Under the pieces are notes generated by a model. It saw nothing but the letters and a program-made list of their open reading frames with translations. It was not told the DNA's origin and searched no databases. A DNA stretch of 64,000 nucleotides from Nitrosospira sp. (GTDB lineage Bacteria; Pseudomonadota; Gammaproteobacteria; Burkholderiales; Nitrosomonadaceae). The position numbers and the translations under genes were made by a program. Position 1 is the stretch's first letter. Every line of letters starts with the position of its first letter. Positions 7,506 through 17,567 of the stretch are shown here, one piece after another. The stretch lies in NCBI GenBank assembly GCA_026399575.1, contig JAPLQS010000028.1, positions 39,292 to 103,291 of the forward strand. Direction: 5' to 3'.

Positions 7506-7877
7506 ATGACCATGCCACTCGCTGACGTCATCCTGGCGGTGCATTTTCTGTTCGTGCTGTTCGTGGTCGGCAGTCTGCCGCTGATCTGGGTCGGCGCGTG
7601 GTGCGACTGGGATTTCGTGCGTAGCCATCGCTTCCGGTTTGTACATCTTGGCGCGATCCTGTTCGTCGTCGGCGAGTCGCTGCTGGGCATGGTCTGTCCG
7701 TTGACCGCGTGGGAAGACGAGTTGCGTCAGACCGAAGGGCGCGGCAGTTTTATCCAGCGCTGGCTGCATTACATTCTGTTCTATGATTTCCCGGAAGGGG
7801 TATTGACTGTCGTTTATGTATTGTTCGCGCTGCTGGTTGCGGCTACTTTCAAGCTGGTGCCGCCGCGTCGGCGATAG
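7506..7877 (+). CDS. DUF2784 family small membrane protein
   Basis: The 123-residue protein has about four hydrophobic segments and the DUF2784 pattern: a start with LADVILAVHFLFVLFVV, a conserved GESLLGMVCPLTAWEDELR, and a C-terminal DFPEGVLTVVYVLFALLV. The family is a predicted inner-membrane protein of unknown role. It follows sdaA by 27 bp and is probably cotranscribed. Its 3' end overlaps the convergent mnmH by 29 bp. A second in-frame ATG lies at 7512. Confidence 0.85.
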   Translation: MTMPLADVILAVHFLFVLFVVGSLPLIWVGAWCDWDFVRSHRFRFVHLGAILFVVGESLLGMVCPLTAWEDELRQTEGRGSFIQRWLHYILFYDFPEGVLTVVYVLFALLVAATFKLVPPRRR

Positions 7878-8922
7878 CCGTGTGTGCCAGATGCAACATG
7901 GCTTGTTCGCTCAAATCGTCTGCCCGCAACACTATCCCCTGTGCATGCCGTGCATAATGCTTGAGCGTGGAGCGGGTATAAGCCGGGTCATAGTGTTTCA
8001 CCAGCAATTCTTCCACCAGTTGTTCCCATTGTTCCCTGCTTGCGAGTTCTTTCCAGTGGCCGATGATCTCTTTACTGTGGAGGCCGATGAGACAATCGAG
8101 TTTCTGTTCCAGGGTGGGGATGTCGATCAGGAAGTGGGCGTATTCTTCCATGAGTAACTGCACGCGGCTGGCCAGCCCCACTTCCAGGCGAACGCAATCA
8201 CTTTGCCACATGGCATCTATCATGGTTTGGGAAACACGCAGGTCGCCGATTTTCTTGCTCTCAGCTTCGACATAAACGGGTTTTGCCGGATCGAATTGCT
8301 TGAGTTCAGCGCACATCAGGCTGTCGAAATATTTTTGCGACGGTTGCGGTGCGTCCGGCATGTTGCCCAGCACCGAACCACGGTGGCAGGTGAGCTGTTC
8401 CAGATCCAGCACTTGCGCACCGGCCTCGCGTAGCGCCTGCAGCAGACGGCTTTTGCCGGAACCGGTGAGGCCGCACACCACGCGCCAGCGGAATTGCTGC
8501 GGCAGAATCGCAAGCGCCTCCAGCACTGCGTGCCGGTAGGTTTTGTAGCCGCCTTCCAGTTGCTGCGCGCGCCAGCCGACCTGGCTGAGCACATGTGTCA
8601 TTGCGCCGCTGCGTTTTCCGCCGCGCCAGCAGTACACCAGCGGATGCCATTCGCGCGGGCGATGGACAAAGTGCTGTTCGAGATGACGGGCGATGTTGCT
8701 CGCGATGAGGGCAGCGCCCAATTTTCTGGCATCGAACGGCGAAACCTGTTTGTAGATCGTGCCAATGCGGGCGCGTTCCTCGTCGTTCAATACGGGATAA
8801 TTGATGGCGCCGGGAATGTGGTCCGCAGTGAATTCCGACGGCGAGCGCACGTCGATGATCTCGTCAAACTCCGCCAGCTGTGCTACGGTAACGGCGCCTG
8901 CAGTTTTCAAGAAACACTCCAT
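7849..8922 (-). CDS. mnmH: tRNA 2-selenouridine synthase
   Basis: MnmH (SelU, YbbB) converts 2-thiouridine at the wobble base of some tRNAs to 2-selenouridine, using selenophosphate and a geranylated intermediate. The 357-residue protein has an N-terminal rhodanese domain with catalytic Cys98 in LVYCWRGGKRSG and a C-terminal P-loop GLTGSGKS (151-158). I chose the ATG at 8922, which gives MECFLKTAG and the usual rhodanese start; the frame stays open upstream to about 9045 but would run through the start of selD. The two start codons are divergent and only 2 bp apart. SelD makes the substrate selenophosphate, so the pair forms one pathway. No clear ribosome site is visible. Confidence 0.95.
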   Translation of the reverse strand: MECFLKTAGAVTVAQLAEFDEIIDVRSPSEFTADHIPGAINYPVLNDEERARIGTIYKQVSPFDARKLGAALIASNIARHLEQHFVHRPREWHPLVYCWRGGKRSGAMTHVLSQVGWRAQQLEGGYKTYRHAVLEALAILPQQFRWRVVCGLTGSGKSRLLQALREAGAQVLDLEQLTCHRGSVLGNMPDAPQPSQKYFDSLMCAELKQFDPAKPVYVEAESKKIGDLRVSQTMIDAMWQSDCVRLEVGLASRVQLLMEEYAHFLIDIPTLEQKLDCLIGLHSKEIIGHWKELASREQWEQLVEELLVKHYDPAYTRSTLKHYARHAQGIVLRADDLSEQAMLHLAHTAIADAAAPA

Positions 8923-8924
8923 CA

Positions 8925-9977
8925 ATGAACAAGCCAAACGAAATAATCCGTCTGACGCAGTATTCCCACGGTGGCGGTTGCGGCTGCAAGATTGCGCCGG
9001 CACTGTTGAGCCAGGTGCTGGCGGAAATGCCAGCCACTCTGCCATATCGGGATTTGTTGGTGGGAACGGAATCCAGCGATGATGCGGCAGTGTATCGCAT
9101 CAACGACAGCCAGGCGATAGTTGCCACCACCGATTTCTTCATGCCCATCGTGGATGATCCCCATGATTTCGGGCGTATCGCCGCGACCAATGCATTGTCC
9201 GATATCTACGCCATGGGCGCGCAGCCACTTTTCGCACTGGCCATCGTCGGCATGCCGATCGACAGGCTGCCGCTGACAGTGATCCAGCAAATCCTGGCGG
9301 GTGGTGCATCGGTCTGCAAGGAAGCCGGCATCCCTATTGCGGGAGGGCATTCGATCGATTCATCCGAGCCGATTTACGGATTGGTGGCGCTGGGGCTGGT
9401 GCATCCCGACCAGGTGAAGCGCAACGACCGCGCCCAACCCGGCGATGTGCTGATATTGGGCAAGGCGCTGGGTATTGGCATCCTGAGCGCGGCGCTGAAA
9501 AAAGGTGAGCTGGATGATGCAGCTTATCAACAGATGCTGGCGAGCACGACTCAGCTCAACACTCCGGGGTTGGCGCTGGGCGGCATGGTACAGGTCCACG
9601 CATTGACCGATGTGACCGGCTTCGGTCTGGCCGGTCATTTGCTGGAGATCTGTCGCGGCTCAAAACTGGCGGCGGAAATCCGTTTCGACGCTTTGCCGGT
9701 GCTTGATGCCGCGCGGAATTTTGCGCAGCAGGGTTACAGCACCGGGGCATCAAAGCGCAATTGGGCGAGCTACGGTGACGACGTGGTTCTGCCTGCGGAC
9801 ATGCCGGCATGGCAGCAAAGTATTTTGACCGATCCGCAGACCAGCGGCGGCTTGCTGGTTGCCTGTGCACCGGCAGCCGCAGAGCAGGTGCTGCAGATAT
9901 TCAGGCAGCAGGGATTTCACTATGCCGCACGGATCGGTGAAGTCAAAGCGGGCACACCCAAAGTCACGGTGCGTTAA
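8925..9977 (+). CDS. selD: selenide, water dikinase (selenophosphate synthase)
   Basis: SelD makes selenophosphate from selenide and ATP. The 350-residue protein shows the N-terminal active site loop SHGGGCGCKIAP, with catalytic Cys19 and Lys22; the catalytic position is Cys, not selenocysteine. The PurM-like ATP domain has AATNALSDIYAMGA, and the C-terminal part ends with DPQTSGGLLVA. The ATG at 8925 is 2 bp from the divergent mnmH start, so promoter and ribosome-binding sequences for each gene must lie inside the other. No selA, selB or Sec tRNA is in the window, so the visible use of selenophosphate is tRNA modification. Confidence 0.97.
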   Translation: MNKPNEIIRLTQYSHGGGCGCKIAPALLSQVLAEMPATLPYRDLLVGTESSDDAAVYRINDSQAIVATTDFFMPIVDDPHDFGRIAATNALSDIYAMGAQPLFALAIVGMPIDRLPLTVIQQILAGGASVCKEAGIPIAGGHSIDSSEPIYGLVALGLVHPDQVKRNDRAQPGDVLILGKALGIGILSAALKKGELDDAAYQQMLASTTQLNTPGLALGGMVQVHALTDVTGFGLAGHLLEICRGSKLAAEIRFDALPVLDAARNFAQQGYSTGASKRNWASYGDDVVLPADMPAWQQSILTDPQTSGGLLVACAPAAAEQVLQIFRQQGFHYAARIGEVKAGTPKVTVR

Positions 9978-9997
9978 AGCGAGCATTTACCGCGGTT

Positions 9998-11365
9998 TCA
10001 GCGGATGACGATGGTCAGGCGCAAATCGCCGCGCAGCAGGCTGAGCATGATGACGTTCTCGCCGGTTTTCAGCGCAGCAAGGAATTCCTGTACCGAGCGT
10101 ACTTTGCGGCGATTGATACCGATGATGATGTCACCGGGTCTGATACCGTGCTGCCATGCGGGACTGTTGGCTTCCACCTTGGTCACCAGCACGCCTTCGG
10201 CCTTGCCGTGCAGCGGCGAGCCGGGCTTGATGTTGGCCACCGATGCTCCCGCCAGTTGCGGTACTGTTTCCTCGCTGATGCTGGGCACCTCGAGCGGTTT
10301 GGCAATCTGCGCTTTCGCAGTCAGCGGCCTGCCCTCCCGCAGCAATCCGAGTTCTATGCTTTCCCCGATCGGCACCATGCCGATTTTGTTGCGCAAATCA
10401 GCGGAATTGCGCACGACGCGGCCATTGAATGCCGTCACGATATCACGCGGTTTGATCCCGGCTTTTTCCGCCGGTGAACTGGGATCAATCGAACTGATGA
10501 TGGCGCCTTCGGTTGAGGCTAGCCCCAGGGCCGTGGCCAGGTCATAGGTAATATCTTCGCTGCTTGCACCCAGTCTGCCCCGGCGCACTTCGCCAAAGCG
10601 CACGAGCTGATCCAGCACCGCTTTGGCCATCACGCTCGGCACCGCGAAGCCAATGCCGACACTGGCACCGGAGGGTCCGATGATGGCGGTGTTGATGCCG
10701 ATCAATTCCCCTTTGAGATTGACCAGCGCGCCGCCGGAATTGCCCGGATTGATGGATGCATCGGTCTGGATGAAATCCTCATAGCCTTCGATATCCAACC
10801 CGCTTCGACCGAGTGCGCTGACTATGCCGGAAGTGACGGTTTGACCCAGGCCGAACGGATTGCCGATGGCGACGACAAAATCGCCGACGTTGAGCAAATC
10901 CGAATCACCGAGGCGCAGCGCCTGCAAATTCCTGGCTTCTATTTTCAGCAGCGCAATGTCGGTACCGGGGTCCATGCCTACCAGTTTTGCCTGAAACTGG
11001 CGTCTATCCTTGAGCGTGACGATAACCTGCAGGGCATCCTTGATGACATGATGGTTGGTGAGAACATAGCCCCTGGCCGCATCCACGATCACACCCGATC
11101 CGGCGCTGCGCTCCTGCCGCGCGGCTTGGTCGGGTATGTTGAAAAAGCGGCGGAAGAACGGGTCGCGAAACAGCGGATTGTCTTCGATGGCAGAACGCGT
11201 CAGCACCGAGATATTCACCACCGCCGGTGTAACGTCCTGCAGCAGTGGCGCCAGCGAAGGGATGCCACCCTTGCCATCGCTAAGCGGCAGAATTCCTGCG
11301 CCGGCCGGCAGGGTCAGTGTCAGCCAGACGACAAGAGCGGTGAAGAGGTTGAGTGATTTTGTCAT
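9998..11365 (-). CDS. degQ: Do/DegQ-type periplasmic serine protease
   Basis: This 455-residue HtrA-family protease has a signal peptide (hydrophobic stretch at about residues 8-22). The trypsin-like domain shows the triad His106 (TNHHVI), Asp136 (GTDIALL) and Ser210 (NPGNSGGALV). Two PDZ domains follow (about 270-350 and 370-450). These enzymes degrade misfolded envelope proteins as oligomers. A DegP-type long LA loop is only partly present, and the length is closer to DegQ. The stop lies 20 bp from the convergent selD stop. ttcA begins upstream on the same strand with a 15-bp gap to this gene, so the two may share a transcript. Confidence 0.93.
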   Translation of the reverse strand: MTKSLNLFTALVVWLTLTLPAGAGILPLSDGKGGIPSLAPLLQDVTPAVVNISVLTRSAIEDNPLFRDPFFRRFFNIPDQAARQERSAGSGVIVDAARGYVLTNHHVIKDALQVIVTLKDRRQFQAKLVGMDPGTDIALLKIEARNLQALRLGDSDLLNVGDFVVAIGNPFGLGQTVTSGIVSALGRSGLDIEGYEDFIQTDASINPGNSGGALVNLKGELIGINTAIIGPSGASVGIGFAVPSVMAKAVLDQLVRFGEVRRGRLGASSEDITYDLATALGLASTEGAIISSIDPSSPAEKAGIKPRDIVTAFNGRVVRNSADLRNKIGMVPIGESIELGLLREGRPLTAKAQIAKPLEVPSISEETVPQLAGASVANIKPGSPLHGKAEGVLVTKVEANSPAWQHGIRPGDIIIGINRRKVRSVQEFLAALKTGENVIMLSLLRGDLRLTIVIR

Positions 11366-11380
11366 GAGCGAACTTGACGG

Positions 11381-12274
11381 CTACAGATCCAGGCTGTTGC
11401 GCAGGTTCACGATCTCTGCTGCTTCGGGCGCGAATGTCTCCTGGTCGAACGCCGTGTCGCCGTCGGCAACAGGTTTCCCCCCTGCTTTAAGACTGCGAAA
11501 ATCGTATAGCGCAGAATCGGCCAGGTGCGAAGGCTGCACATTCTGCAGTGCGGTGAACATGGTCTCCAGTCTGCCGGGAAATTTCCGTTCCCATTGCTGC
11601 AGCATTTCCTTCACTGCCTGGCGCTGCAGATTTTTCTGCGCCCCGCACAGGTTACAGGGGATGAGAGGAAAGCCCTCCGCTTCGGCGTAAGCGGCCAGAT
11701 CTTTTTCCTTGCAGTAGGCGAGCGGGCGTATCACGATATGCCGGCCATCGTCACTTACCAGCTTGGGTGGCATGGTTTTAAGCTTGCCGCCATAGAACAG
11801 GTTGAGAAACAGGGTTTCGAGTATGTCATCGCGGTGGTGCCCCAGCGCGATCTTGGTTGCACCCAGTTCGCTGGCGACGCGATACAACACTCCCCGGCGC
11901 AGGCGGGAGCAGAGACTGCAAGTTGTCTTGCCTTCTGCGATGACGCGCTTTACTACGCTGTAGGTATCCTGTTCGACGATGCGAAACGGCATGCCGATGC
12001 CGGCGAGATACTCCGGCAGTACATGCGCGGGGAAGCCGGGCTGTTTCTGGTCCAGATTCACTGCGATCAACTCGAACTGCAGCGGCGCATGAGCCTGCAG
12101 GTTGCGCAGGATGTCGAGCAGTGCGTAGCTGTCCTTGCCCCCGGACAGGCACACCATCACCCGGTCACCCGCCTCGATCATGTTGAAATCGGCAATCGCC
12201 GAGCCGACCAGACGCCTCAGCCGCTTATGCAGTTTGTTGGTGTTGTACTGTTCCTTTCGGGACACGACTTCCAT
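11381..12274 (-). CDS. ttcA: tRNA 2-thiocytidine biosynthesis protein TtcA
   Basis: TtcA thiolates cytidine 32 of certain tRNAs, using ATP and an iron-sulfur cluster. The 297-residue protein has the PP-loop [14 protein letters not shown] and the two conserved CxxC pairs, CSLC and CNLC, that hold the cluster. [16 protein letters not shown] is also family-typical. I chose the ATG at 12274, preceded by GAGGA five bases away, giving [15 protein letters not shown]; the longer frame to 12367 has no support. It precedes degQ on the same strand with a 15-bp gap. Confidence 0.95.
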   Translation of the reverse strand: MEVVSRKEQYNTNKLHKRLRRLVGSAIADFNMIEAGDRVMVCLSGGKDSYALLDILRNLQAHAPLQFELIAVNLDQKQPGFPAHVLPEYLAGIGMPFRIVEQDTYSVVKRVIAEGKTTCSLCSRLRRGVLYRVASELGATKIALGHHRDDILETLFLNLFYGGKLKTMPPKLVSDDGRHIVIRPLAYCKEKDLAAYAEAEGFPLIPCNLCGAQKNLQRQAVKEMLQQWERKFPGRLETMFTALQNVQPSHLADSALYDFRSLKAGGKPVADGDTAFDQETFAPEAAEIVNLRNSLDL

Positions 12275-12589
12275 TTGATCCTCGTAATCTGAATCCAAAA
12301 ATACCGGCTGTCGGACGAGTTGCAGAGACGTCAGGATATTTTCGCTGATCAGCCAATACATGAACATGACTGGGATTTATGCACATTTTCCCAGATTGCA
12401 AGTGGCTTGCACAGCACTGACCCCCCATCAAGCCGCTTACTGACCGAGCGCGTTGGGGTAAATACATCCAGGAGTTGATCCATATATACATAAAAAGAAT
12501 AAGCAAATGAAATGATAGTATTTAAAATTATAACAACTGTCTGTTAATCTCCCGCCCATCGATTTTTATCACTCTGTCAGGTGAAGTAA
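12275..12589. promoter_or_regulatory. intergenic region between ttcA and the sulfate operon; likely divergent promoters
   Basis: This 315-bp gap is strikingly AT-rich between about 12475 and 12550. It holds a small inverted repeat TAACA-actgtc-TGTTA at 12531-12546, just upstream of yezD, and several A/T-rich hexamers that could serve as -10 boxes. Sulfate-uptake genes in proteobacteria are often under CysB-type LysR control, so this is the likely place for such a site. The match is by position only; no reliable operator consensus is seen. I see no gene in it. Confidence 0.35.
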
Positions 12590-12811
12590 ATGATTGCCGC
12601 TACAGACTTGGAATCAAAGCATATCGCAGCAGAGCAGGCTGCCAGACGGGTACCCGCAGATATCAAGCAGGAAATTCTGCGTGCCGTTGCCGGTATCGAA
12701 TATGGTTCGGTCGAAGTGGTGATCCACGACGGCAAAGTCGTGCAGATAGAGTGCAGGGAAAAAATTCGCGTGGGCCGTGATGAGCCCACCCGCAAGCCCG
12801 CAAAACCATAA
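12590..12811 (+). CDS. YezD family (DUF2292) small protein
   Basis: The 73-residue product contains the YezD/DUF2292 core: EILRAVAGIEYGSVEVVIHD, then GKVVQIECREKIR. The family has no proven biochemical role, but members often sit at the head of sulfur assimilation or sulfate transport operons, as here. The N-terminal 20 residues are variable. The ATG at 12590 follows AGGTGAAGTAA. A channel protein and sbp follow on the same strand. A role in sulfur regulation or handling is inference from context. Confidence 0.85.
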   Translation: MIAATDLESKHIAAEQAARRVPADIKQEILRAVAGIEYGSVEVVIHDGKVVQIECREKIRVGRDEPTRKPAKP

Positions 12812-12925
12812 GTAAGACCATAAAAGTGGCTACAAAATAACGCCGACCATGAGACTGGAGGTGGGAACAATAAACCGATAGCGGTGACCGACCGGAATGC
12901 CGGAGGAGCCATTCAGGAGAAAGTA

Positions 12926-14740
12926 GTGAAATACTATTGGCGCATCGTGCTTGCATCCGCGGTTAGCATATTGCCTATCGGCTCGATTCAGGCGAATGTA
13001 GGCAGTGGGCAATCCGGGAAACCCCAGGCAACCCGGCAAGGAGTACAGCAGCTAGCCCAAGCCGGCGCAGCGGCTGCAAATAAAAAGCCGGCCAAATCAG
13101 CAGACGAGAACTTCAAGTGGGCAATTAAGCCGTTGGACGTGGATAAAGGGTTGGTCAAATCAGTGGATGACAATTTCAAATGGGCGATCAAGCTAGGGGA
13201 TCAACCTGCTGCTCCACCTGCTCCCAGCCCGCATCCGTATGCGGATCGCGAGTACGACTGGTGGGAGCAATCTGCTGCCAAAGGGGCGGCAGCCAAGAAA
13301 CCTACGAGCTATCACCGGCGTGCCAACAGCTATGCTACTAATCCCGACTCCGATCCGCCCAGATATGTGCGTCAGTTGAGCGAGATCGGCGTTGAGGCAT
13401 TCAAGAATGTCACTTGGTTGGATATCGGTTTTGAGCACCGCACTCGCTATGAATGGCGCCACAATGACATACGGCATGTTGAAGGCGGGGACGATAACCC
13501 CTTCTTCCTGCGTGACCGCGCGTATCTTGGGGTAAAAAATATCCTCGATCCATTCCGTTTTGCGGTCGAGTTTCAGGACTCACGGGTCTACAATCACAAA
13601 TTTGCGTCTACTGACCAGGAAAATAATCCCTATGACTTGATTCAAGGATACGGCGAGCTTTATTTCAAAAATGCGCTGGGTGGCGATGATCGTGGTCAGA
13701 ATACGCCCATCAGATTCCGCGTGGGTCGTATGGCCTATGAAGCAACGGACCGGCGTTTCATCGCAAGAAATGAGTGGCGTAATACCACCAATACCTTTGA
13801 AGGCTTTCGCCTGAATCTGGGCCAACAAAACAATCCTTGGGAAGTCGATCTGTTCGGTATGCAGCCGGTCAAACGCCTGCAAACTGAATTTGATAGGCGC
13901 AATGATCACTTGTGGTTTTTTGGCTCAATTGGAACTTGGCGCAAGTGGTCAGACATTATCACCATACAACCCTATTACATGGGGCAGAAACAAACTGCTG
14001 ATCTATATGGCAGGACGAATACCAATAAACTTGAGCGAGAAATTCATATGCCGGGGTTTCGCGCATACGGAAAGGTGGATGATTGGTTTGATTTCGATGC
14101 AAGTTTCAACTACCAGTTCGGTTATCAGTCCGATCCTCTTGGTACTCAATCTGGAGCCAATAGGTTCAAGCACGAGACGGTTGCAGCATATGGTTATACC
14201 GTCGAAGTAGGGCGGAACTTTAATTACGATTGGAAGCCACGGGTAAGCGCTTTTTATGGTTACGCCAGCGGCGATCGTGATCCCAACGACAACGTGAATA
14301 ACCGTTTTGACCGTTTTTTCGGTTTTGCACGGCCCTGGTCAGCCGATCATTACGTTATCTATGAAAACATCAAATCTCCCAAAATCAGATTTGACCTTCA
14401 ACCGACCCAGAAATTCGGGATAGAAGCCGGCTACACCTGGTTCTGGCTGGCCAGCAGTACGGATCGTCTTTTCGACACTTTCGACGGTAACATCAGTGTC
14501 GTCAGGGATCCGGGTTTTAATCGTAACAGGAATGGAACCTGGGGCGACCAGGTAGGTGGGGCATTTGAAGGGCGCTTACGCTACCAGCCTTGGCCACGGG
14601 TCAATACCGTGTTGGGGTACACCCATTTCACCGCTGGGGATTTCGTAAAAAATGCAATCGCGGCACAGCCTACCCACATCGACCAGCGCTCAGGCAACAC
14701 CGACTTTCTCTACTTTGAAGTATTAATCAGTGCTTTTTAA
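12926..14740 (+). CDS. outer-membrane beta-barrel channel, alginate-export-like family
   Basis: The 604-residue protein starts with a signal peptide (KYYWRIVLASAVSILP, then GSIQA) and ends in an aromatic-rich beta-barrel with many RxR and YxY strands and a C-terminal ...LISAF. From about residue 170 on, GFEHRTRYEWRHN, the pattern fits the alginate-export (AlgE-like) porin family. I chose the GTG at 12926, which has AGGAG six bases upstream; the frame is open from GTG 12884. Residues about 40-150 are an unusual Ala/Lys/Pro-rich extension with a short internal duplication, KSADENFKWAIK and KSVDDNFKWAIK. It sits between yezD and sbp, so I infer it lets sulfate or organosulfur anions cross the outer membrane. 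Confidence 0.8.
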   Translation: MKYYWRIVLASAVSILPIGSIQANVGSGQSGKPQATRQGVQQLAQAGAAAANKKPAKSADENFKWAIKPLDVDKGLVKSVDDNFKWAIKLGDQPAAPPAPSPHPYADREYDWWEQSAAKGAAAKKPTSYHRRANSYATNPDSDPPRYVRQLSEIGVEAFKNVTWLDIGFEHRTRYEWRHNDIRHVEGGDDNPFFLRDRAYLGVKNILDPFRFAVEFQDSRVYNHKFASTDQENNPYDLIQGYGELYFKNALGGDDRGQNTPIRFRVGRMAYEATDRRFIARNEWRNTTNTFEGFRLNLGQQNNPWEVDLFGMQPVKRLQTEFDRRNDHLWFFGSIGTWRKWSDIITIQPYYMGQKQTADLYGRTNTNKLEREIHMPGFRAYGKVDDWFDFDASFNYQFGYQSDPLGTQSGANRFKHETVAAYGYTVEVGRNFNYDWKPRVSAFYGYASGDRDPNDNVNNRFDRFFGFARPWSADHYVIYENIKSPKIRFDLQPTQKFGIEAGYTWFWLASSTDRLFDTFDGNISVVRDPGFNRNRNGTWGDQVGGAFEGRLRYQPWPRVNTVLGYTHFTAGDFVKNAIAAQPTHIDQRSGNTDFLYFEVLISAF

Positions 14741-14786
14741 ATAATCTTGAACAGAGTTACTCAACATTTCTACTAAAGGAAAAATC

Positions 14787-15782
14787 ATGAACATCAAAAC
14801 ATGGCTGCCAGCAGCCTTAGTGGCGAGTTTGTTAATCAGCGGCAACGCGGTTGCGGACAGGGTGTTGCTCAATGTCTCCTATGATCCGACACGGGAGCTA
14901 TATCAGGAATTTAATGCTTCATTCATAAAACAGTGGCAGGCGAAAACCGGAGAGAAGGTTGCCGTCAGGCAATCCCACGGCGGTTCCGGCAAGCAGGCGC
15001 GTTCCGTGATCGATGGTCTTGAAGCGGACGTGGTAACCCTGGCGCTGGGCAACGACATCAATGCCATTGCGGAAAAAGCCAAATTGCTGCCGGAAGACTG
15101 GCAGAAGCGATTTGCACGCAACAGCACTCCCTACACCTCGACCATCATTTTCCTGGTGCGCAAAGGCAACCCCAAAGGTATCAAGGATTGGAACGATCTG
15201 GCCCGGCCCGGTATAGCAGTGATCACCCCCAACCCCAAAACCTCCGGCGGCGCACAGTGGAATTATCTGGCGGCATGGGAATTCGGCAAGCGAAACTTTG
15301 GTGAGGCCAGAGCAAAAGAATTTGTCGCCGATATCTACAAGAATGTGCCGGTGCTTGATTCCGGCGCACGCGGGTCGACCACGACTTTTGTCGAGCGCGG
15401 TGTCGGTGATGTACTTATTTCCTGGGAGAATGAAGCCTTTCTGGCAATCAAGGAGTACGGTTCCAGTAAGTTTGAGATCGTAATACCCTCACTCAGCATC
15501 CTTGCGGAACCACCGGTTGCGATAGTGGACAAGGTAGTGGACAAGAAAGGTACGCGCGATCTTGCCGAAGCCTATCTGCAGTATCTCTATTCGGAGGAGG
15601 GCCAGGAGATCGCCGCGAAGAATTTCTACCGACCGACCAATCAGAAAGTCGCGGCAAAATATGCCAAGCAGTTTCCGGCAATCATGCTGTTCAGGATCGA
15701 TGAGGCGTTTGGCGGCTGGAAGAATGCGCACAAGACCCACTTTGCCGATGGCGGCACGTTTGATCAGATCTACCAGAAGTGA
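14787..15782 (+). CDS. sbp: sulfate-binding periplasmic protein
   Basis: This 331-residue binding protein delivers sulfate (or thiosulfate) to the CysTWA importer. Residues 1-23 form a signal peptide ending GNAVA. The mature start [20 protein letters not shown] and the segments [20 protein letters not shown] and [16 protein letters not shown] are characteristic of the Sbp/CysP family; the SGGAR-like turn contacts the anion. The ATG at 14787 has AAAGGA upstream. It lies 46 bp after the channel gene and 53 bp before cysT. Confidence 0.97.
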   Translation: MNIKTWLPAALVASLLISGNAVADRVLLNVSYDPTRELYQEFNASFIKQWQAKTGEKVAVRQSHGGSGKQARSVIDGLEADVVTLALGNDINAIAEKAKLLPEDWQKRFARNSTPYTSTIIFLVRKGNPKGIKDWNDLARPGIAVITPNPKTSGGAQWNYLAAWEFGKRNFGEARAKEFVADIYKNVPVLDSGARGSTTTFVERGVGDVLISWENEAFLAIKEYGSSKFEIVIPSLSILAEPPVAIVDKVVDKKGTRDLAEAYLQYLYSEEGQEIAAKNFYRPTNQKVAAKYAKQFPAIMLFRIDEAFGGWKNAHKTHFADGGTFDQIYQK

Positions 15783-15835
15783 CCACACTGATTGGTCACC
15801 AGCAAACAATAACCGGATTTAACAGGAGTGCATAA

Positions 15836-16669
15836 TTGAGTACGTTCAGGCAACACAGCATCCTGCCGGGGTTCAACCTGGCACTCGGCTTTACGCTGCT
15901 TTATCTGAGCCTGATCGTGTTGATCCCATTATCCGCAGCGTTTATCCGCACTACCGAGCTTACCTGGGAAGAATTTTGGTTTGCGGTGACGACGCCACGC
16001 GTGCTGGCTTCGTATCGACTGACGTTCGGTGCTGCGTTTGCGGCTGCACTGGTCAATGCGGTATTCGGGCTGCTGGTGGCGTGGGTGCTGGTACGTTATC
16101 GCTTCCCCGGCAAGAAGCTGATAGATGCGCTGGTAGATCTGCCATTCGCGCTGCCGACTGCAGTGGCCGGCATTGCCTTGACGGCGCTCTATGCGGGCAA
16201 CGGCTGGATCGGCCAGTATCTTGAGCCACTGGGCATCAAGGTGGCCTTCACACCGATCGGGGTTTTTGTGGCGCTGACTTTTATCGGCTTGCCGTTCGTG
16301 GTGCGCACGGTGCAGCCGGTGCTCGAAGACATCGAGTCGGAACTGGAGGAGGCGGCAGCCATGCTGGGGGCGAACCGCTTTCAAACGTTCACGCGCATAA
16401 TTTTTCCGACGATCTTCCCGGCGTTGATGACCGGTTTTGCGCTTGCCTTTGCCCGTGCGATCGGTGAGTACGGCTCGGTCATTTTCATCGCTGGCAACAT
16501 GCCGATGGTTTCCGAGATTACCCCGCTGCTGATCATCACCAAGCTTGAGCAGTACGACTATGCAGGCGCCACGGCGCTGGCAGTCGTGATGCTGGTCATT
16601 TCCTTTATCTTGCTGCTGGTCATCAATCTGTTGCAATGGTGGGGTCGCCGCCGCGGCGCTTTGGCATGA
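15836..16669 (+). CDS. cysT: sulfate ABC transporter permease CysT
   Basis: CysT (CysU) is one of the two inner-membrane subunits of the sulfate importer. The 277-residue protein has six transmembrane segments, the conserved [20 protein letters not shown], and the EAA-type loop [20 protein letters not shown] that contacts CysA. The start is TTG at 15836, with AGGAG seven bases upstream; no ATG gives a complete N-terminus. cysW starts 10 bp after the stop. Confidence 0.96.
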   Translation: MSTFRQHSILPGFNLALGFTLLYLSLIVLIPLSAAFIRTTELTWEEFWFAVTTPRVLASYRLTFGAAFAAALVNAVFGLLVAWVLVRYRFPGKKLIDALVDLPFALPTAVAGIALTALYAGNGWIGQYLEPLGIKVAFTPIGVFVALTFIGLPFVVRTVQPVLEDIESELEEAAAMLGANRFQTFTRIIFPTIFPALMTGFALAFARAIGEYGSVIFIAGNMPMVSEITPLLIITKLEQYDYAGATALAVVMLVISFILLLVINLLQWWGRRRGALA

Positions 16670-16679
16670 GGAAATTCAA

Positions 16680-17567
16680 ATGAACGCTACCACCCTGCCC
16701 ACAACTGCCCGCGTGCGGCGTACGCGAGCTACCCAGGAACCTGCCTGGGTACGCTGGACTTTGATCGGGCTGGCGCTCGCATTTCTGACGCTGTTTCTTT
16801 TTGTGCCATTGATCCTGGTGTTCTATGAGGCGTTGAAGAAGGGGACTGATGTCTACTTCGCGGCCATTATCGAGCCGGATGCGCTATCGGCAATTCGACT
16901 TACCTTGACCGTTGCAGCGATTGCAGTGCCGCTCAATCTGGTATTCGGCGTAGCGGCTGCCTGGGCTATAGCCAAATTCGAATTCCGTGGCAAGAATCTG
17001 CTGATCACACTGATTGACCTGCCGTTCTCGGTATCGCCAGTGGTCTCGGGACTGATTTACGTGCTCATTTTCGGTTTGCAGGGCTGGCTGGGGCCGTGGC
17101 TGGCGGAGCACGACATCAAGGTCATATTTGCGGTAACCGGTATTGTGCTGGCTACTGTTTTTGTGACCGTCCCGTTTATCGCGCGTGAGTTGATTCCGCT
17201 GATGCAGGCACAGGGTACCGAGGAAGAGGAGGCAGCCGTGGCGCTGGGCGCAAACGGCTGGCAGACCTTCTCCCGGGTGACGCTGCCGAACATCAAATGG
17301 GGTCTGCTGTACGGTACCATCCTGTGCAACGCGCGTGCGATGGGCGAGTTTGGCGCAGTATCGGTGGTATCCGGCCACATCCGCGGCAGTACCAACACCC
17401 TGCCGCTGCACGTCGAGATCCTCTACAACGAGTATAATTTTGCGGCCGCATTCGCAGTAGCGTCTTTGCTGGCGTTGCTTGCCCTCGTGACGCTGGCACT
17501 GAAGACCATGGTCGAATCCAGAATCACGCAACCCAAGGAGAATGCCAATGAGCATCGAAGTGCGTAA
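16680..17567 (+). CDS. cysW: sulfate ABC transporter permease CysW
   Basis: CysW is the second permease subunit of the sulfate importer. The 295-residue protein has six membrane segments, [20 protein letters not shown], and the coupling loop [20 protein letters not shown]. It pairs with CysT 10 bp upstream. Its last residues overlap the start of cysA by about 20 bp, a sign of translational coupling that keeps subunits balanced. Confidence 0.96.
   Translation: MNATTLPTTARVRRTRATQEPAWVRWTLIGLALAFLTLFLFVPLILVFYEALKKGTDVYFAAIIEPDALSAIRLTLTVAAIAVPLNLVFGVAAAWAIAKFEFRGKNLLITLIDLPFSVSPVVSGLIYVLIFGLQGWLGPWLAEHDIKVIFAVTGIVLATVFVTVPFIARELIPLMQAQGTEEEEAAVALGANGWQTFSRVTLPNIKWGLLYGTILCNARAMGEFGAVSVVSGHIRGSTNTLPLHVEILYNEYNFAAAFAVASLLALLALVTLALKTMVESRITQPKENANEHRSA

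Noticed and set aside
8925..9045. Upstream extension of mnmH into selD
   Set aside because: The frame stays open but the added residues are not rhodanese-like and are antisense to the catalytic loop of selD.
12812..12925. Riboswitch before the sulfate channel gene
   Set aside because: The gap is short and no SAM- or other known riboswitch core was recognisable.
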